64,000 bases of DNA, from contig MCGO01000169.1 of the NCBI GenBank assembly GCA_002104985.1, positions 1 through 64,000 of the forward strand, given 5' to 3'. A program made the position numbers and the translations under genes. The notes under the pieces are model-generated. The model ran no database searches. It was not told the DNA's origin and saw nothing but the letters and a program-made list of their open reading frames with translations. The first letter of the stretch is position 1. Every line of letters begins with the position of its first letter. The DNA comes from Rhizoclosmatium globosum (Eukaryota; Chytridiomycota; Chytridiomycetes; Chytridiales; Chytriomycetaceae). Positions 44,901-55,333 of the stretch are shown in pieces.

Positions 44901-47233
44901 GAGGCAAAATCTCGACGGGGGTCGGCGCGTCAACTTGCTTCTTCCCACCCTTCTTTGCTTTCTTATCTACCATCTTTTCTTCTTGTTTCTGGGCCTTTTC
45001 CTTTTCCTTTTCCTTTTCCTTCTCATCCTCGCCTTCCTTCTTGACCGCTTCCCAACGGAATGTTCCGTTCACAATACTAATTGCTTCTCCCTTTGTAGAA
45101 TCACTCGGAGGAAGAGTGACAAACTCAGATTCATCAGCCAACATGAACTTGCGGATACGGTTCCATGACACAAGAGCCGATGAAATTCCAGCGACAATCA
45201 TGGGGAGTGCTTCCATGGGCTCGAAAATGTTGAAGAAGTATGTTGTGGCTGGAAACAAGACGGCTGGATCCAGCACAGAAACACGTGAAGCTAATATAAA
45301 TAGCAATCAGTCAAAGAAATATCTAATAAGCTTGAGCACTTTACCATAAACCATAAAAGTTCCGATCATCATTCCATATGGCACAACCAAAACCATAAAC
45401 ACGAACCCAAACAACCCAACCAGCATTCCAAACACAGCCTTCAACTGCGTTTGGCGCACATCACTCAACACTTTGGTGAAATAGCTCTCTTGGCCTCGCA
45501 TCTTAATCATTTTCATGCCTTCAAGAATCTCGCGAAGGCGAGCAAGACGAACGTCTCCTGACTTCATGTATTTCTCTTGCGATGTGATGATCAAAAACAT
45601 GAGGCCTGGCGCGATGAGAAGAAAAACACCAGCAACGATTCCCACTGGATACAAGCCGGAACCAAACAGAGTAGACAAGTAGTAGAACGAGAAGGCTAGT
45701 TGGAAAGGAACAAGAAGGATTTGATGTGAGGAGCGAACGGCTTCTGCGAGAGCTGGGACATCAACGTTGACCATTTGGAGGATTCGTCCCTTCGTGAATT
45801 CAGCAGCACTTGCATTTGAGAGTTTGAGAGATTTGGCATAGATAGCAGTCATGATTGTGCTTCGGATGCTGATAAAAGCGTTAAAAGATGCTTACTTAAG
45901 CAATTTAATCAAAAAAACTCAACTTGTAACGCATCTTTCGGAACATTTGCATCACGGCCTGTTGGAAAACCAGCGACAAGAAAGACATCATAAAGTAAAA
46001 GATGGCAAGTCCATATGGGTCTTTGATGAAAAAACCCGAGTCGCCTGAAGCAAGGTAATTGATGATGGCCGCCATCACTGCTGGTTGTGTTGTACGCAAG
46101 ACAGTTGCGGTTGCGTCAAGAAACACGGAGAAAACGTAAGGCAACCAAACAGCACGCCAAATGTCGCCAAAATAACTTGGAGGCTTTTTAAAGGCAGACT
46201 TGTCTTTGAGGTACACTTTGAGTTTTGCATAGAAGGGATCCATGATGTGAGCGACTGCATCTGACTTGGACTTTTCGGGTATCAGTGGCAGATCTGTGAA
46301 CTGCAGGGGACGCTTGTATCCAACCCAAACCATCTTGGAAAGCCAAGATAGAGTGATGAAGGAGAAGGGGTCAGTTGCCTCGCCAACAACAGGCGGAGCA
46401 CTGTATTTTGACAGTTGTTGTTCAACATCGATTGATAGGTCTTGAGCCGATGACTTTGATTTGGTAGACATACTTTGGAGGATTCAATTTGTGTTGTGAT
46501 TGTGGCGGTGGTCGTCTTTTTGAATGCGTCAAGTTGGGCTTGTGGCCCATGAAGGATTTCCACCCACGATTTTGGGATTCGTAAGCAATGGATCTTGATC
46601 TTTGAAATCTTATTAAACGTCGCCTCGTTTTTTCTTCAAGCGATGACGGAAGAGTAGCATGATCGAAGATATGATCAAAGAGGCATCTTCACGAAGGCAC
46701 TTTGTGGAGGACAACGACGAAACTAGTGTCAGAACATGACAGCGATAATATGTTCAATAAGATGTTGAGAGAACGAAATAATGAATGGAACAGCTTTCTT
46801 CTTGAAACAAGGACAGGTCAAAGATTGTGACCACGGTCCGCACCCCCTTCCATCCTGTCATAAGCCATCGCTCAGTTCCCGCACACACAAATATACGTTC
46901 TATAAAAGAAAGCTTATCAGACAGTCAGAGTTTCAACATCACAATTTCTGGTCATTTCACTTATAAAGGAAGTGTTGTTGATTGATTATCGTTGAGGCTT
47001 GCGTGCTATACGCATGCCAAGAAACGAATTTGGAAGATCTGCCAAGAAATTTAAGATAAGTAGCAGTGGCGTCGATTTAAATAGAGAAACCCTTTTGAAA
47101 CCCGTAAAAACCACCGACTTGATCTCTTTCATTTCCGTCCTCTCACGTAGGTTTGGTTCCAGCCTCATCTCGTCATATTGGATCTTACGTTTTTTTTACA
47201 CGAAGAGGGTCCTGGAAAATTGGTCCCTCTCTG
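41965..47233. repeat. Inverted duplication, arm B
   Basis: Reverse-complement partner of 1-5242. It contains the intact ABCC gene, about 0.76 kb of its upstream sequence and about 0.15 kb of diverged 3' sequence. The pairing rule is approximately x + y = 47234, drifting by a few bases because of indels. The matching segment next to 47233 continues past the window's left edge on the A side, so whether 47233 is the true border is unknown. Confidence 0.95.
42116..46471 (-). CDS. ABCC (MRP-type) ABC transporter, intact copy B
   Basis: Full ABC exporter of the C subfamily, expected to move conjugated or anionic compounds across the plasma or vacuolar membrane. Eight exons read without a break from MSTKSKSSAQDLS to VTAIANHTL, roughly 1300 residues, with two membrane domains but no extra N-terminal TMD0 (short MRP). 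NBD1: Walker A split by an intron (GTVG then SGKSSLLSAL), Q-loop CQQQTW, signature LSGGQKARVSL, Walker B IYLLDDP. NBD2: VVGRTGSGKSTLM, signature LSVGQRQLM and ILIMDEASSAVD. A Lys/Glu-rich linker (EKEKEKEKAQKQEEK) precedes NBD1. Introns are short with consensus ends. An AATAAA-type signal follows the stop. Confidence 0.95.
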
Positions 47234-47506
47234 CCGTTCTGCCACCGCTTTTTCTCCCGAACCACCCAAGAGAATCCTATGGAATTTGGCGCATGCATAA
47301 GCAAGTATATTTTATGATGAATTACCAAGCGACATCTCAATTGGGCAAATCCTCAGCAAGCAGCAGTGCCCCCACCAATCACCCACTTCCAATGATACTT
47401 AACCACTTGAACTGCTCTAACCTTCTTATAATCTTCTTTGTCAATATGTCTCAAAACCACATGTCCCGTCTGATGTTTGATGCGGATCCATCTCTCATGT
47501 ACACAA
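46472..47506. other. Upstream region of ABCC copy B and unique flank of the LTR element
   Basis: 46472-47233 is the promoter side of the inverted repeat and is nearly identical to 1-747. 47234-47506 is unique sequence up to the retrotransposon, ending in the target-site copy ACAA. A + strand open frame here has no family features and crosses the repeat border. Confidence 0.5.
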
Positions 47507-48507
47507 TGTGACAGGCCTCTCCGCTGGCTATGTCCTGAATCCCCGCTCCGGTCCTAGGGTTCTGGTAATAGGCCTTTGGTAAATGCCTGCAAAAGTCCTT
47601 GCTGACTCCGAAAATGGTCCCTTGATAGGTTCGGAGGTTGAGGAACAGTATCCTTAAGGTCTAAGCTTAAGGTGGTTTAGAAACAAAATCAAGAACAACA
47701 AAACTAAACAACAACAGGGAAGGAAAGGGATAATAATAATGACAAAAAGGAATAAACGAACATAAAATAAATTCCACATCTCGCTCGCACCTGGCCTTCA
47801 TGCCTTACTACAACTACTACGAGAGTCTGCACCACACCACTCCCGGGTCCTCAATAAGATATAAGTATTATGTGTTTCGCTATAAGCTCTGTTTCCAGTG
47901 CCTAAGTATACTACGCATACCGACGGAATAATAATAGCCTAATAGAGGGCAATTGACTATCCGCAGTAGGTTCTGCCGCCAGTTGAGATTCCAATACTAC
48001 CTTCCACGGTCCTACCCTGCCTGAAGTACTCGCTCAACGCACCCCAACCTACTCGCCGTCTCCAGGCTCCACACATAATCACGAAAGGCCTCGCTCGCCC
48101 CTTTGGTCTGCTCTCGCTCACTTTCGCTCTATACTTATCTACAACGCTATAGCTAGATCCCTTTTCTTGGTTTGTTTATCGTTGCGGCTCAGGACTCGTC
48201 GCGCCCACTTCTTCAGCTCGTCGCCGTCGATGTCCTTTTACAACGCGTCCTCCGCCCTCCCAGGGTAACTGGTGTCCACGGTGCCTACCCCGTTGTGGAT
48301 CCCGAACTGGTCTCGCGTTATTAGAACGCGCTGCTGCCGTCACAGACTGGTGACTTTCAACTTATCAGCAACTTTTATTCCATTGTTCACTTGTCGCTCC
48401 CCAACAATCAAACAATAATCCAAAAATCCAGACCTAAAATAATAAATAAAGAAAACCCTCCCAATAGTAAGTACAACTCTCAACCCCATGTCGATTTGTA
48501 CTCGACA
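47507..48507 (-). repeat. Left LTR of the retrotransposon
   Basis: 1001 bp, TG...CA ends, apparently identical to 55334-56334. It would be the 3' LTR if the element is read in the direction of its ORFs. AATAAA-type signals occur in both orientations. Confidence 0.95.
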
Positions 48508-48743
48508 GTTGGCCCCTGAAACAATCTGTATCCGCCCCTTGGATACATCCCACAGGTAACCCCTATCAGGAAGATAATCATACCCTCCAATCCCTAAAAC
48601 TCCAAAACAAATCCCAAAAAAACTCCTAACTTGGCGCCAAAACCCTTCTCAGGCAAAAGACTCCAAGCCACAGAAAAACTAAATAATCAACCAATAAACC
48701 AATCCTCCTATACTCCCCAAAAAACTCCAACCAACTTCTCCTC
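48508..48743. other. Internal region between the left LTR and the Gag-PR ORF
   Basis: 236 bp without a reading frame. It starts with GTTGGCCCCTGAAACAATCT, a possible primer-binding site for a + strand element. No purine tract abuts the LTR on the minus strand. Confidence 0.5.
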
Positions 48744-51700
48744 TTAGGTCTGCCTTGCAGCCCTCTTGTCAGCTAACCTCCCTGACGTTCTTGTTCCCTC
48801 CTGAGGAACTCTTGGTTCAATTGCTTTATTCCTCCTCTTCTCCTTCACTTTACCTCCTCCCACTGCAACATTAACCTTTGCTGGCAGTATGACTGCAACA
48901 TCCTCCAGGTCGACAGCTGGTGGCAATAAAGGGTCATCCCTATAATAAGCATCCACATGGCGCTTAAAACTCTTATAAATAGGTCCTCCGTCAGCCTTTT
49001 GTTTCTCCCAAAAGACACGACGGGTTTCAGCAGATAGGGTGTCATCATTATACTCCCTATTCTGGTTAGCCTTCTGGCCTTTGAACTTGACCAGGTAATA
49101 GAACATTCCATTCCTCCTTGTAACACTTACAACCTTCTCTATTTCATATAGAGGGTCTGTTCTGTCTTCAGGGACAAAAGTGGGATCCATCTTTTCTCTA
49201 AGTGCAATACTCTTTGTTATGAGGGGCTTATGGACATTAACAGGTCTCCTAGTCAGGATGATTGAGTGCTTCTTCCACTCAGCAAGCTCCTCCTCAAAGG
49301 TTTTGCCATAGAGCTCCTCAATGTCCTCCATTGCGTCAACAAAAGTTTCTTCAGTGACATTGAGTCCTCTAATAAACTCTTTATCCTTGTTCATGCGCTC
49401 TTTCCAGAGGCGTGTCTTTTCTTGCAAACGTGTTTGCTTTTTACTTAAGGCTTTGTGAAGCTTTATTTCTTCTTTAGGTTCATTAATAGGTTGAGCCCTT
49501 CTCTCAATTATGTCATCTGCCATTTTATCAACATTAGCCATCAATCGGCGAAAGTCTCGGTGTGTTCGCACAGGTTTCTGCTTGATTGATTTCAAAAAGG
49601 TATTTAAGTTACTGCGATCTTTGAACATATCGCGATTCATCTTTATAGGATCCACCGGATCAATAAAGAATTGATCTAAGTCATATCCCTCATACACATC
49701 AAGTAACTCTGCGTCATAATAGACATCAAGGTTTTCATCATCCATGTCAGAATCACTATTATCCAATGGTGTTTCAATTGAATCAAATTCATCAACTAAG
49801 ACTGGGGAGACCTGTAGATGGTTCTCCTTATCAGAGTATGGTTTCCCTGTCTCCAAACAGTGTAGGAATGATTCGTTATCTACTGGATTGTGCAATCCAG
49901 CCATCATTGCAAAGTGGATCAAGGTATCTTGATCGTTCTCATCAATTGTGGAAGGGACATCCAGTATGGGTGTATTGGCACTTAACAAGACTTCAGCCAA
50001 AGGAAACCCTGCATGGAGCTTGATCTTTTCAGATCCTACATAAGTTACTTCCAACGGCACTTCACCGTTAGCAATATCTTCTGTGGTGTATACAGTTCTT
50101 GCAACAAGAATACCTTTTTCTGGTAATCCCGAAAGAGTTTGTGCGATACAATTTTCAAAGACTTTACTCTTTGGTATAAGTCGGTCAGTTTTGACTTTGA
50201 CTCTATATCTCATAGATGGTACTAAGGTCATAGTTTTAGTAACACTCAAACGTGCATTCTCACTAGGTGTATATGTGGCAAAGTACTTTAAGGGGACACT
50301 AAGCCGTTTACCACTCTTCAGTGGGGGACCATAGAAGAGTCTATCAATTGAGAAACAGATGTCCATGTTGAACTGTTTACATTGAGGTGTTCCTAAAATA
50401 ACATCTCGAGGAAGTCCTGGAACTACAGAAAACTTCACAGTTTTCGCAATTGCTTTGCTTCCTCCCAGGTACACTTTAATATAGCAGTAGCCAACTATTG
50501 TCATTGATCCAGCAACTCCTCTTGTCTGGTGCAATGTGGTGTATTTGAATAACACAGGTTGATCCTTCATGCTTTCATAAAAAGCAAGGGAAATAGAGGA
50601 ATGGTTGGCTCCAGTGTCTACTAAAGTATCCTCAACATAGATACTTCCAATGTAAGTGCTAATTGTAGCCACTTTATAGATTCGACTATCACCATCCTCA
50701 TCTTCAGTGGTATATGTGAAGAGGGGTCTGTATCGTCTGTAATCACAGCCGGGATTATTACAGAGCTCTGCTTGAGCAAAGGAGTCATCTTCAAAGAGGC
50801 CAGTAACTACTTCATCGAAGCTGACCTTCGGTGTTACTTTCTTTATAGGGTTAAATTTTACCACTTGAGGTATTTTTCGAGTGAAATACGCTGGACCCTC
50901 TCCACTTCTGTGGTTTGGTTCAGAACGGTCCTCACGTACTGTTGATTCAGGTACAGCTGACCAGCGGTGCCTGTGTTCCAAGTTTCCAATTTGAAAGGTG
51001 AATGCCTGTGACGCAGGGTCAACAGTCTCCATTGAGGACAGTTCTGTGCTATACGTAGGTATTTGGTACAATGGAGTTTCGATTAAAACATTGTTTTTAT
51101 TAAACTCCAACTCAATAGATGATACTGAAGGTGTCAGGACACTCAAAACTTCAACAAAAGGTAAAGATTCTGGGAAATTTGGAATAATATTAGGCGTAAA
51201 AATAGGAACAGGAAACAAGTCTGTAGTAGAGTCCGACGCTTCATTGACCTGTAGGACTTCATGATTAGAAGAATTAATGCAGGTATTTGTTTCATTACCA
51301 CTCTTCTCGCGCATCATCTCACGAAATCTTTCAGCCAATGGGCAGTCAGCATGACCATGGCCATATTCATGACACAAACTACACTTGAATCCTTTCATGT
51401 CTCCACGCAACGCAGTTTTGAAGCGAGTCCGATCGGCGGCAGTCATGTTGTGGGTTTCTTTGGAGAGTTGAGCACTAACCAAACGATCCCATTCCTCCAA
51501 CGGCATGTCAACATCAGAAAGTAAGGTAGCTCGTTCTTTCTTGGGATCCACATTAAACTGTCGGTTTGATGGTTTCCGTTCGCGCTCAACCTCTCGTTCG
51601 CGACTTTGTTCGCGTGCTTGAAACCTGGACGTTCGCTCGACAAGGGTAGCTACGTCAGATGCAACACTGCGAACAGTATTCTCAAGACCCTTTTTCCAAG

Positions 51701-54404
51701 CCTCGGTGTTACCAGTTTCGTCGTCAGAGTCACCGTTCATTCCTTTTTTCTTTGCCAAAAATTCAACGATGTCATCAAGTTTAACAGAAGAATCCCGGTA
51801 ATCCTTCTCCACTCCCGCTGAATTTTTAATTGGTCCATTAACAACGGCTCTCCACTTGCTAGGATGAGACTTTGACAGAGCCGTCATGAAAACTGAACGA
51901 AGTTCGTTTGATGTCAATTTGTAAGAACCAAGTTGTTGGTTTTCTGTAACTAATTCCAGACAAGCAACACGTGCATTGTTTCCATTAATGGTGAAATTAC
52001 GGATGGCTTCGGCTCGAGTAGCCATAGACAAATCAGTAGATACTAGAATTTTCCAGTTCTTCTCAAAGTTAGCCCACGTAGAGTCAGTTTCCAATGCGTC
52101 GCGGAAAGTTTCCATTTTCTTTCCTTTAGAGTACTGGAATAGAGGCACAATGGCCGACATTAAGTCGTCGGGTGATTGGAACTTCGAGGTCAATCCCGTT
52201 GCAAACCGCGTTTTCAAGTCATTAATTAGGTTGTAGAAACGATGAGGTTTTGAAGGATCAATGGGAGTACTTTTAATTCGATCCTTAGCTTCAACCCATT
52301 CACTTTGGCGGTCCAATCGAAGGCCAATAGTTTCAATACTCGTAGAGAGTGTAGTTGGGTCAATCATTTTGGACTCAATCTTATAAAAACCGTCGTCCAA
52401 GATGTCGCGGGCCGATGCGGCTATTCCAACAGCCTGTTTACTAATGTCCGTCAAGGTCAAGACCTTGTTCTCAGGTACACTCGCAAATAAATTTTTGATC
52501 AATTTTAAATAATTATCAGGAGTATATCCCGCGAGTGACAAACTAAAGTACGTGTTTAGGGCGTCGTACACGAGACTCTTGATGTCAGAATCCATGACTT
52601 CGGTGATCCCGTCGTCCTCATACATCCGCGTGTCTGCTTTAAGAAGAACATATCTTTTACCAGTGCCCAGGTCGACGGTGATGGTTCCAAGTTTTGCGAC
52701 TGGTATTTGACTTTTACTAATGAGTACGATCGATATTAGAAGAGCAAGGACCAGGCTGAAAACAATTATATACAGCGATACCTTCTTGTTGTCATGCCAC
52801 TCATTGGGATTATTTGCACTGACTGGTAATGCGAGGAAGAGGATTCCGAGCAAGGAAATGTCAAGGGTTGGAATTGTCGCTTGACGTTCTCTTCTTTCGA
52901 GGCACGAGGTCCGGACCCATACAACCAAAACAATTAACATATTGACAAGGACTACTCTAACTTTATTCGAACTGAAAAACAAAAGAGAAAGTATACAACA
53001 CGAAAGTCCTTTAACGTTCGCTATGGTAGCCACGGCTGTTACGGTTCGATTGTTGACGAAGTCCTGTAACTTGAACGTACAATAGATGTTAGAGAGAGTA
53101 TCACTCCAACTTAACAACTTACTATTAAAGGTTTCCAGGATATTGGGCTTCTGACGCTTCTGGAACTTGCGGTAGGCTTTATCAGCCCTTGCTTGATCCT
53201 TATGGAGTTCTTCGTTCTTGACATGAGCAGACCTTCCGGCGATTGCAGCAGCTCCAAGTTCGGCAGCAACAGCGGGAGCCATCACATGGATTCCCGATGC
53301 CATCTTGAACTGGAACAGGTTTTGCATCGCTTTGAACCCAGCGAAGTCCATGGCTGTAGCAGATCTCTGGAGTGCCTGGTTTCTGAAGAAGGCGTCTCCT
53401 AAAGAACAAAGTCCGTTAGTAACAACGTCGGTACCCAAACAAGGGGGTAAAATCGTGTATAGACACGAGGACATCAGTGATAACCACTGGATACAACAGT
53501 CGAAGCTCGACTGGGAAGACGCGGTGTACGCGAAACCAAATAAAATAAATAACATCGCTACACTCAGAACTCCTCCAACCCAAACTAACAAAAAGGGATA
53601 AGACGACTTACTCGTTTTGCGAGACTCTTCCTTAGTAGGCGTAGCCGTCGAAGTCGTGGTGGCTCGTTTATCGGCTGGCAGAGGCAGTGGTGTTTCGTCG
53701 ATAGGTTCGCCATCGGAGTCGAGGACCACAGTCGCATCCCTTTGGCGCTTCCTGCTACTGTAGAGGTCGTCGAGCTCTTGTTGAGTAGAATCCAAGGTAG
53801 CTGCGTATGACTGAAGGTGCTCCTCCTGCACTTTGACTTTAGTTTTCAAGACACTAACTTGCTCCCGTAGCGCCTTGCAGTTGGTTTCAAAGAACCCGAT
53901 CTCGTCCAGCGCCTTTTCGTTGTCTTTGATGGCGTCCGCTAGGGCATCTTTCTTGAGTTTGTAAGACGCGTAAGTATCCTCGAATTTCTTGATGTTCTTC
54001 TTATTTTCTTTCTTCAAGCTTTCGAGAGCAACTTCCAGCGTTTCGGCTTTGGCTTCGGCAGCAACAAGACGTTCGTTGTTCAAGTCCAATGTTTTGTCCT
54101 TGAGGTCGATCATGGTGATGGTTTCGGAGAGGTTCTTGCGGAGTGTTTGTATCTCCTTATTCTTAACGTCAATTTGGTCTTCTAGGGACGGCTCCATGTC
54201 AACGTCTTCGTCTTCGACGGGACTATCGTCGGCAGATTGCGATACGTTGGTGGCGTCTGGCTCCAATGAGGTGTGGTCTTCGTCGATGCCGTCTTCAAGT
54301 TCCTTTTCGGTGTAGAGGCGGTCGACTCGAACGGCTCCTTTGGCTCCCAAAACAGGAGAGGCTGGCACGGTATCGGCAGTCATGAGGTCTTCGGTCGTAG
54401 ACAT
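48744..54404 (-). CDS. Gag-protease-chromodomain polyprotein of the LTR element
   Basis: 1886 codons. Order: acidic N terminus; coiled coil (about residues 75-225); a region with hydrophobic segments (about 268-296, 470-500, 538-562); a Gag-like helical region (about 600-990); an Arg/Glu-rich stretch; a CCHC knuckle CSLCHEYGHGHADC (about 1005); an aspartic protease with DTGANHSS (about 1261) and VILGTPQ (about 1335); the post-protease linker typical of Ty3 Pol; an acidic region; and a chromodomain-like segment (YEIEKVVSVTRRNGMFYYLV, about 1751-1800). The polymerase and integrase expected between protease and chromodomain are absent, yet the frame is uninterrupted. Two GTAAGT donors near 53611 and 53122 could mark introns of 213 and 87 nt, both multiples of three. 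Confidence 0.85.
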   Translation of the reverse strand: MSTTEDLMTADTVPASPVLGAKGAVRVDRLYTEKELEDGIDEDHTSLEPDATNVSQSADDSPVEDEDVDMEPSLEDQIDVKNKEIQTLRKNLSETITMIDLKDKTLDLNNERLVAAEAKAETLEVALESLKKENKKNIKKFEDTYASYKLKKDALADAIKDNEKALDEIGFFETNCKALREQVSVLKTKVKVQEEHLQSYAATLDSTQQELDDLYSSRKRQRDATVVLDSDGEPIDETPLPLPADKRATTTSTATPTKEESRKTSKSSYPFLLVWVGGVLSVAMLFILFGFAYTASSQSSFDCCIQWLSLMSSCLYTILPPCLGTDVVTNGLCSLGDAFFRNQALQRSATAMDFAGFKAMQNLFQFKMASGIHVMAPAVAAELGAAAIAGRSAHVKNEELHKDQARADKAYRKFQKRQKPNILETFNSKLLSWSDTLSNIYCTFKLQDFVNNRTVTAVATIANVKGLSCCILSLLFFSSNKVRVVLVNMLIVLVVWVRTSCLERRERQATIPTLDISLLGILFLALPVSANNPNEWHDNKKVSLYIIVFSLVLALLISIVLISKSQIPVAKLGTITVDLGTGKRYVLLKADTRMYEDDGITEVMDSDIKSLVYDALNTYFSLSLAGYTPDNYLKLIKNLFASVPENKVLTLTDISKQAVGIAASARDILDDGFYKIESKMIDPTTLSTSIETIGLRLDRQSEWVEAKDRIKSTPIDPSKPHRFYNLINDLKTRFATGLTSKFQSPDDLMSAIVPLFQYSKGKKMETFRDALETDSTWANFEKNWKILVSTDLSMATRAEAIRNFTINGNNARVACLELVTENQQLGSYKLTSNELRSVFMTALSKSHPSKWRAVVNGPIKNSAGVEKDYRDSSVKLDDIVEFLAKKKGMNGDSDDETGNTEAWKKGLENTVRSVASDVATLVERTSRFQAREQSREREVERERKPSNRQFNVDPKKERATLLSDVDMPLEEWDRLVSAQLSKETHNMTAADRTRFKTALRGDMKGFKCSLCHEYGHGHADCPLAERFREMMREKSGNETNTCINSSNHEVLQVNEASDSTTDLFPVPIFTPNIIPNFPESLPFVEVLSVLTPSVSSIELEFNKNNVLIETPLYQIPTYSTELSSMETVDPASQAFTFQIGNLEHRHRWSAVPESTVREDRSEPNHRSGEGPAYFTRKIPQVVKFNPIKKVTPKVSFDEVVTGLFEDDSFAQAELCNNPGCDYRRYRPLFTYTTEDEDGDSRIYKVATISTYIGSIYVEDTLVDTGANHSSISLAFYESMKDQPVLFKYTTLHQTRGVAGSMTIVGYCYIKVYLGGSKAIAKTVKFSVVPGLPRDVILGTPQCKQFNMDICFSIDRLFYGPPLKSGKRLSVPLKYFATYTPSENARLSVTKTMTLVPSMRYRVKVKTDRLIPKSKVFENCIAQTLSGLPEKGILVARTVYTTEDIANGEVPLEVTYVGSEKIKLHAGFPLAEVLLSANTPILDVPSTIDENDQDTLIHFAMMAGLHNPVDNESFLHCLETGKPYSDKENHLQVSPVLVDEFDSIETPLDNSDSDMDDENLDVYYDAELLDVYEGYDLDQFFIDPVDPIKMNRDMFKDRSNLNTFLKSIKQKPVRTHRDFRRLMANVDKMADDIIERRAQPINEPKEEIKLHKALSKKQTRLQEKTRLWKERMNKDKEFIRGLNVTEETFVDAMEDIEELYGKTFEEELAEWKKHSIILTRRPVNVHKPLITKSIALREKMDPTFVPEDRTDPLYEIEKVVSVTRRNGMFYYLVKFKGQKANQNREYNDDTLSAETRRVFWEKQKADGGPIYKSFKRHVDAYYRDDPLLPPAVDLEDVAVILPAKVNVAVGGGKVKEKRRNKAIEPRVPQEGTRTSGRLADKRAARQT

Positions 54405-54646
54405 GGTGAGTTGTTATTGAATTACAAGTTGGGATTAACAGTGAATGTCAGGACCTGTCTTAAATGGCCTCCTGTGTCAATCTTGGACAAATCGATGACG
54501 GTTGAGACTTCTGATCGTCGCGTTTACTACTATCTCAATTCGGATAACTCGTCCTTAGATCGATTTGAATCTTCGAATTACAACTAATAAACAGTCTTAA
54601 ATGCCAATTGGTTCAATATTCACAAGATTTACTAACTTTGGCTTTA

Positions 54647-55135
54647 TTAGATTATATTGTTTCCGATGTTCTTCAAACAAACGAACATCGTCTCAAAGAA
54701 GTACTGAAGTTCCCATTCCTCTTCACTGATCAAGTCCGGGATATCAGCGAAAGGATCTTCACCGTCTTCGACCAGTTCTGGTGGCTCTGTGGATACATCC
54801 GAAAGAGCGTCAGCGTCCTCTTGAGTGCAAGTATCATCGAGTTCGTTTGAATTAGCGATTATTCCATTTTCGGTTCCATAAAGAATAAAAGATTCTAGTT
54901 CACGATTCCTTTGGTTGTTGTGTGAGATCTCCAAATAGCGTCGAAGGACATGGTTAGTTTCGTCGTTGTCGAATAAGCTCTCGGTCGGTAAGAATGGTAG
55001 TGATATGGTCCAAAACACATCAGTGAGGTCAATTGGAGGTATAAACATGTTGGTTGAATTGATTTCCTCAACTAGAGTGTGAAGGTCTGGACCTTTCATT
55101 CTCAATGATAATCTCACCCAAAACTTAAAGTTCAC
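54647..55135 (-). CDS. Accessory ORF of the LTR element (162 codons)
   Basis: Lies between the right LTR and the Gag-PR ORF, same strand. Starts MNFKFWVRLSLRMKGPDLHT. The middle is ordered-looking (FIPPIDLTDVFWTISLPFLP, HVLRRYLEISHNNQRNRELE) and the C-terminal third is strongly acidic (EPPELVEDGEDPFADIPDL). I see no Gag, Env or known accessory motif. Its position corresponds to a leader ORF. Coding status is supported only by length and composition. Confidence 0.5.
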   Translation of the reverse strand: MNFKFWVRLSLRMKGPDLHTLVEEINSTNMFIPPIDLTDVFWTISLPFLPTESLFDNDETNHVLRRYLEISHNNQRNRELESFILYGTENGIIANSNELDDTCTQEDADALSDVSTEPPELVEDGEDPFADIPDLISEEEWELQYFFETMFVCLKNIGNNII

Positions 55136-55333
55136 TCAAACTTCGTTTATTGAAACTCGAAATACGAGAATAAATATATAATTAAGGTGTACTTACCTTA
55201 TAGCTCAGGTATAAGCCTGATTTCCTCAATACTCAATGGTATTGGTTTCAACAATCCTAAGATTGGAATAGACCTCCAACGTCTAGTAAATGAACTGATT
55301 CCAACAGTTCCACTTTTGAATTGGGCCCCCCTC

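Noticed and set aside
46999..47511. 170-codon + strand frame upstream of the retrotransposon
   Set aside because: It crosses the inverted-repeat border and ends inside the LTR start; the composition is not protein-like and the equivalent part of arm A is not open.
52972..53122. Alternative 151-nt intron in the retrotransposon ORF (acceptor TTTTTCAG)
   Set aside because: Splicing there shifts the frame and hits a stop within a few codons.
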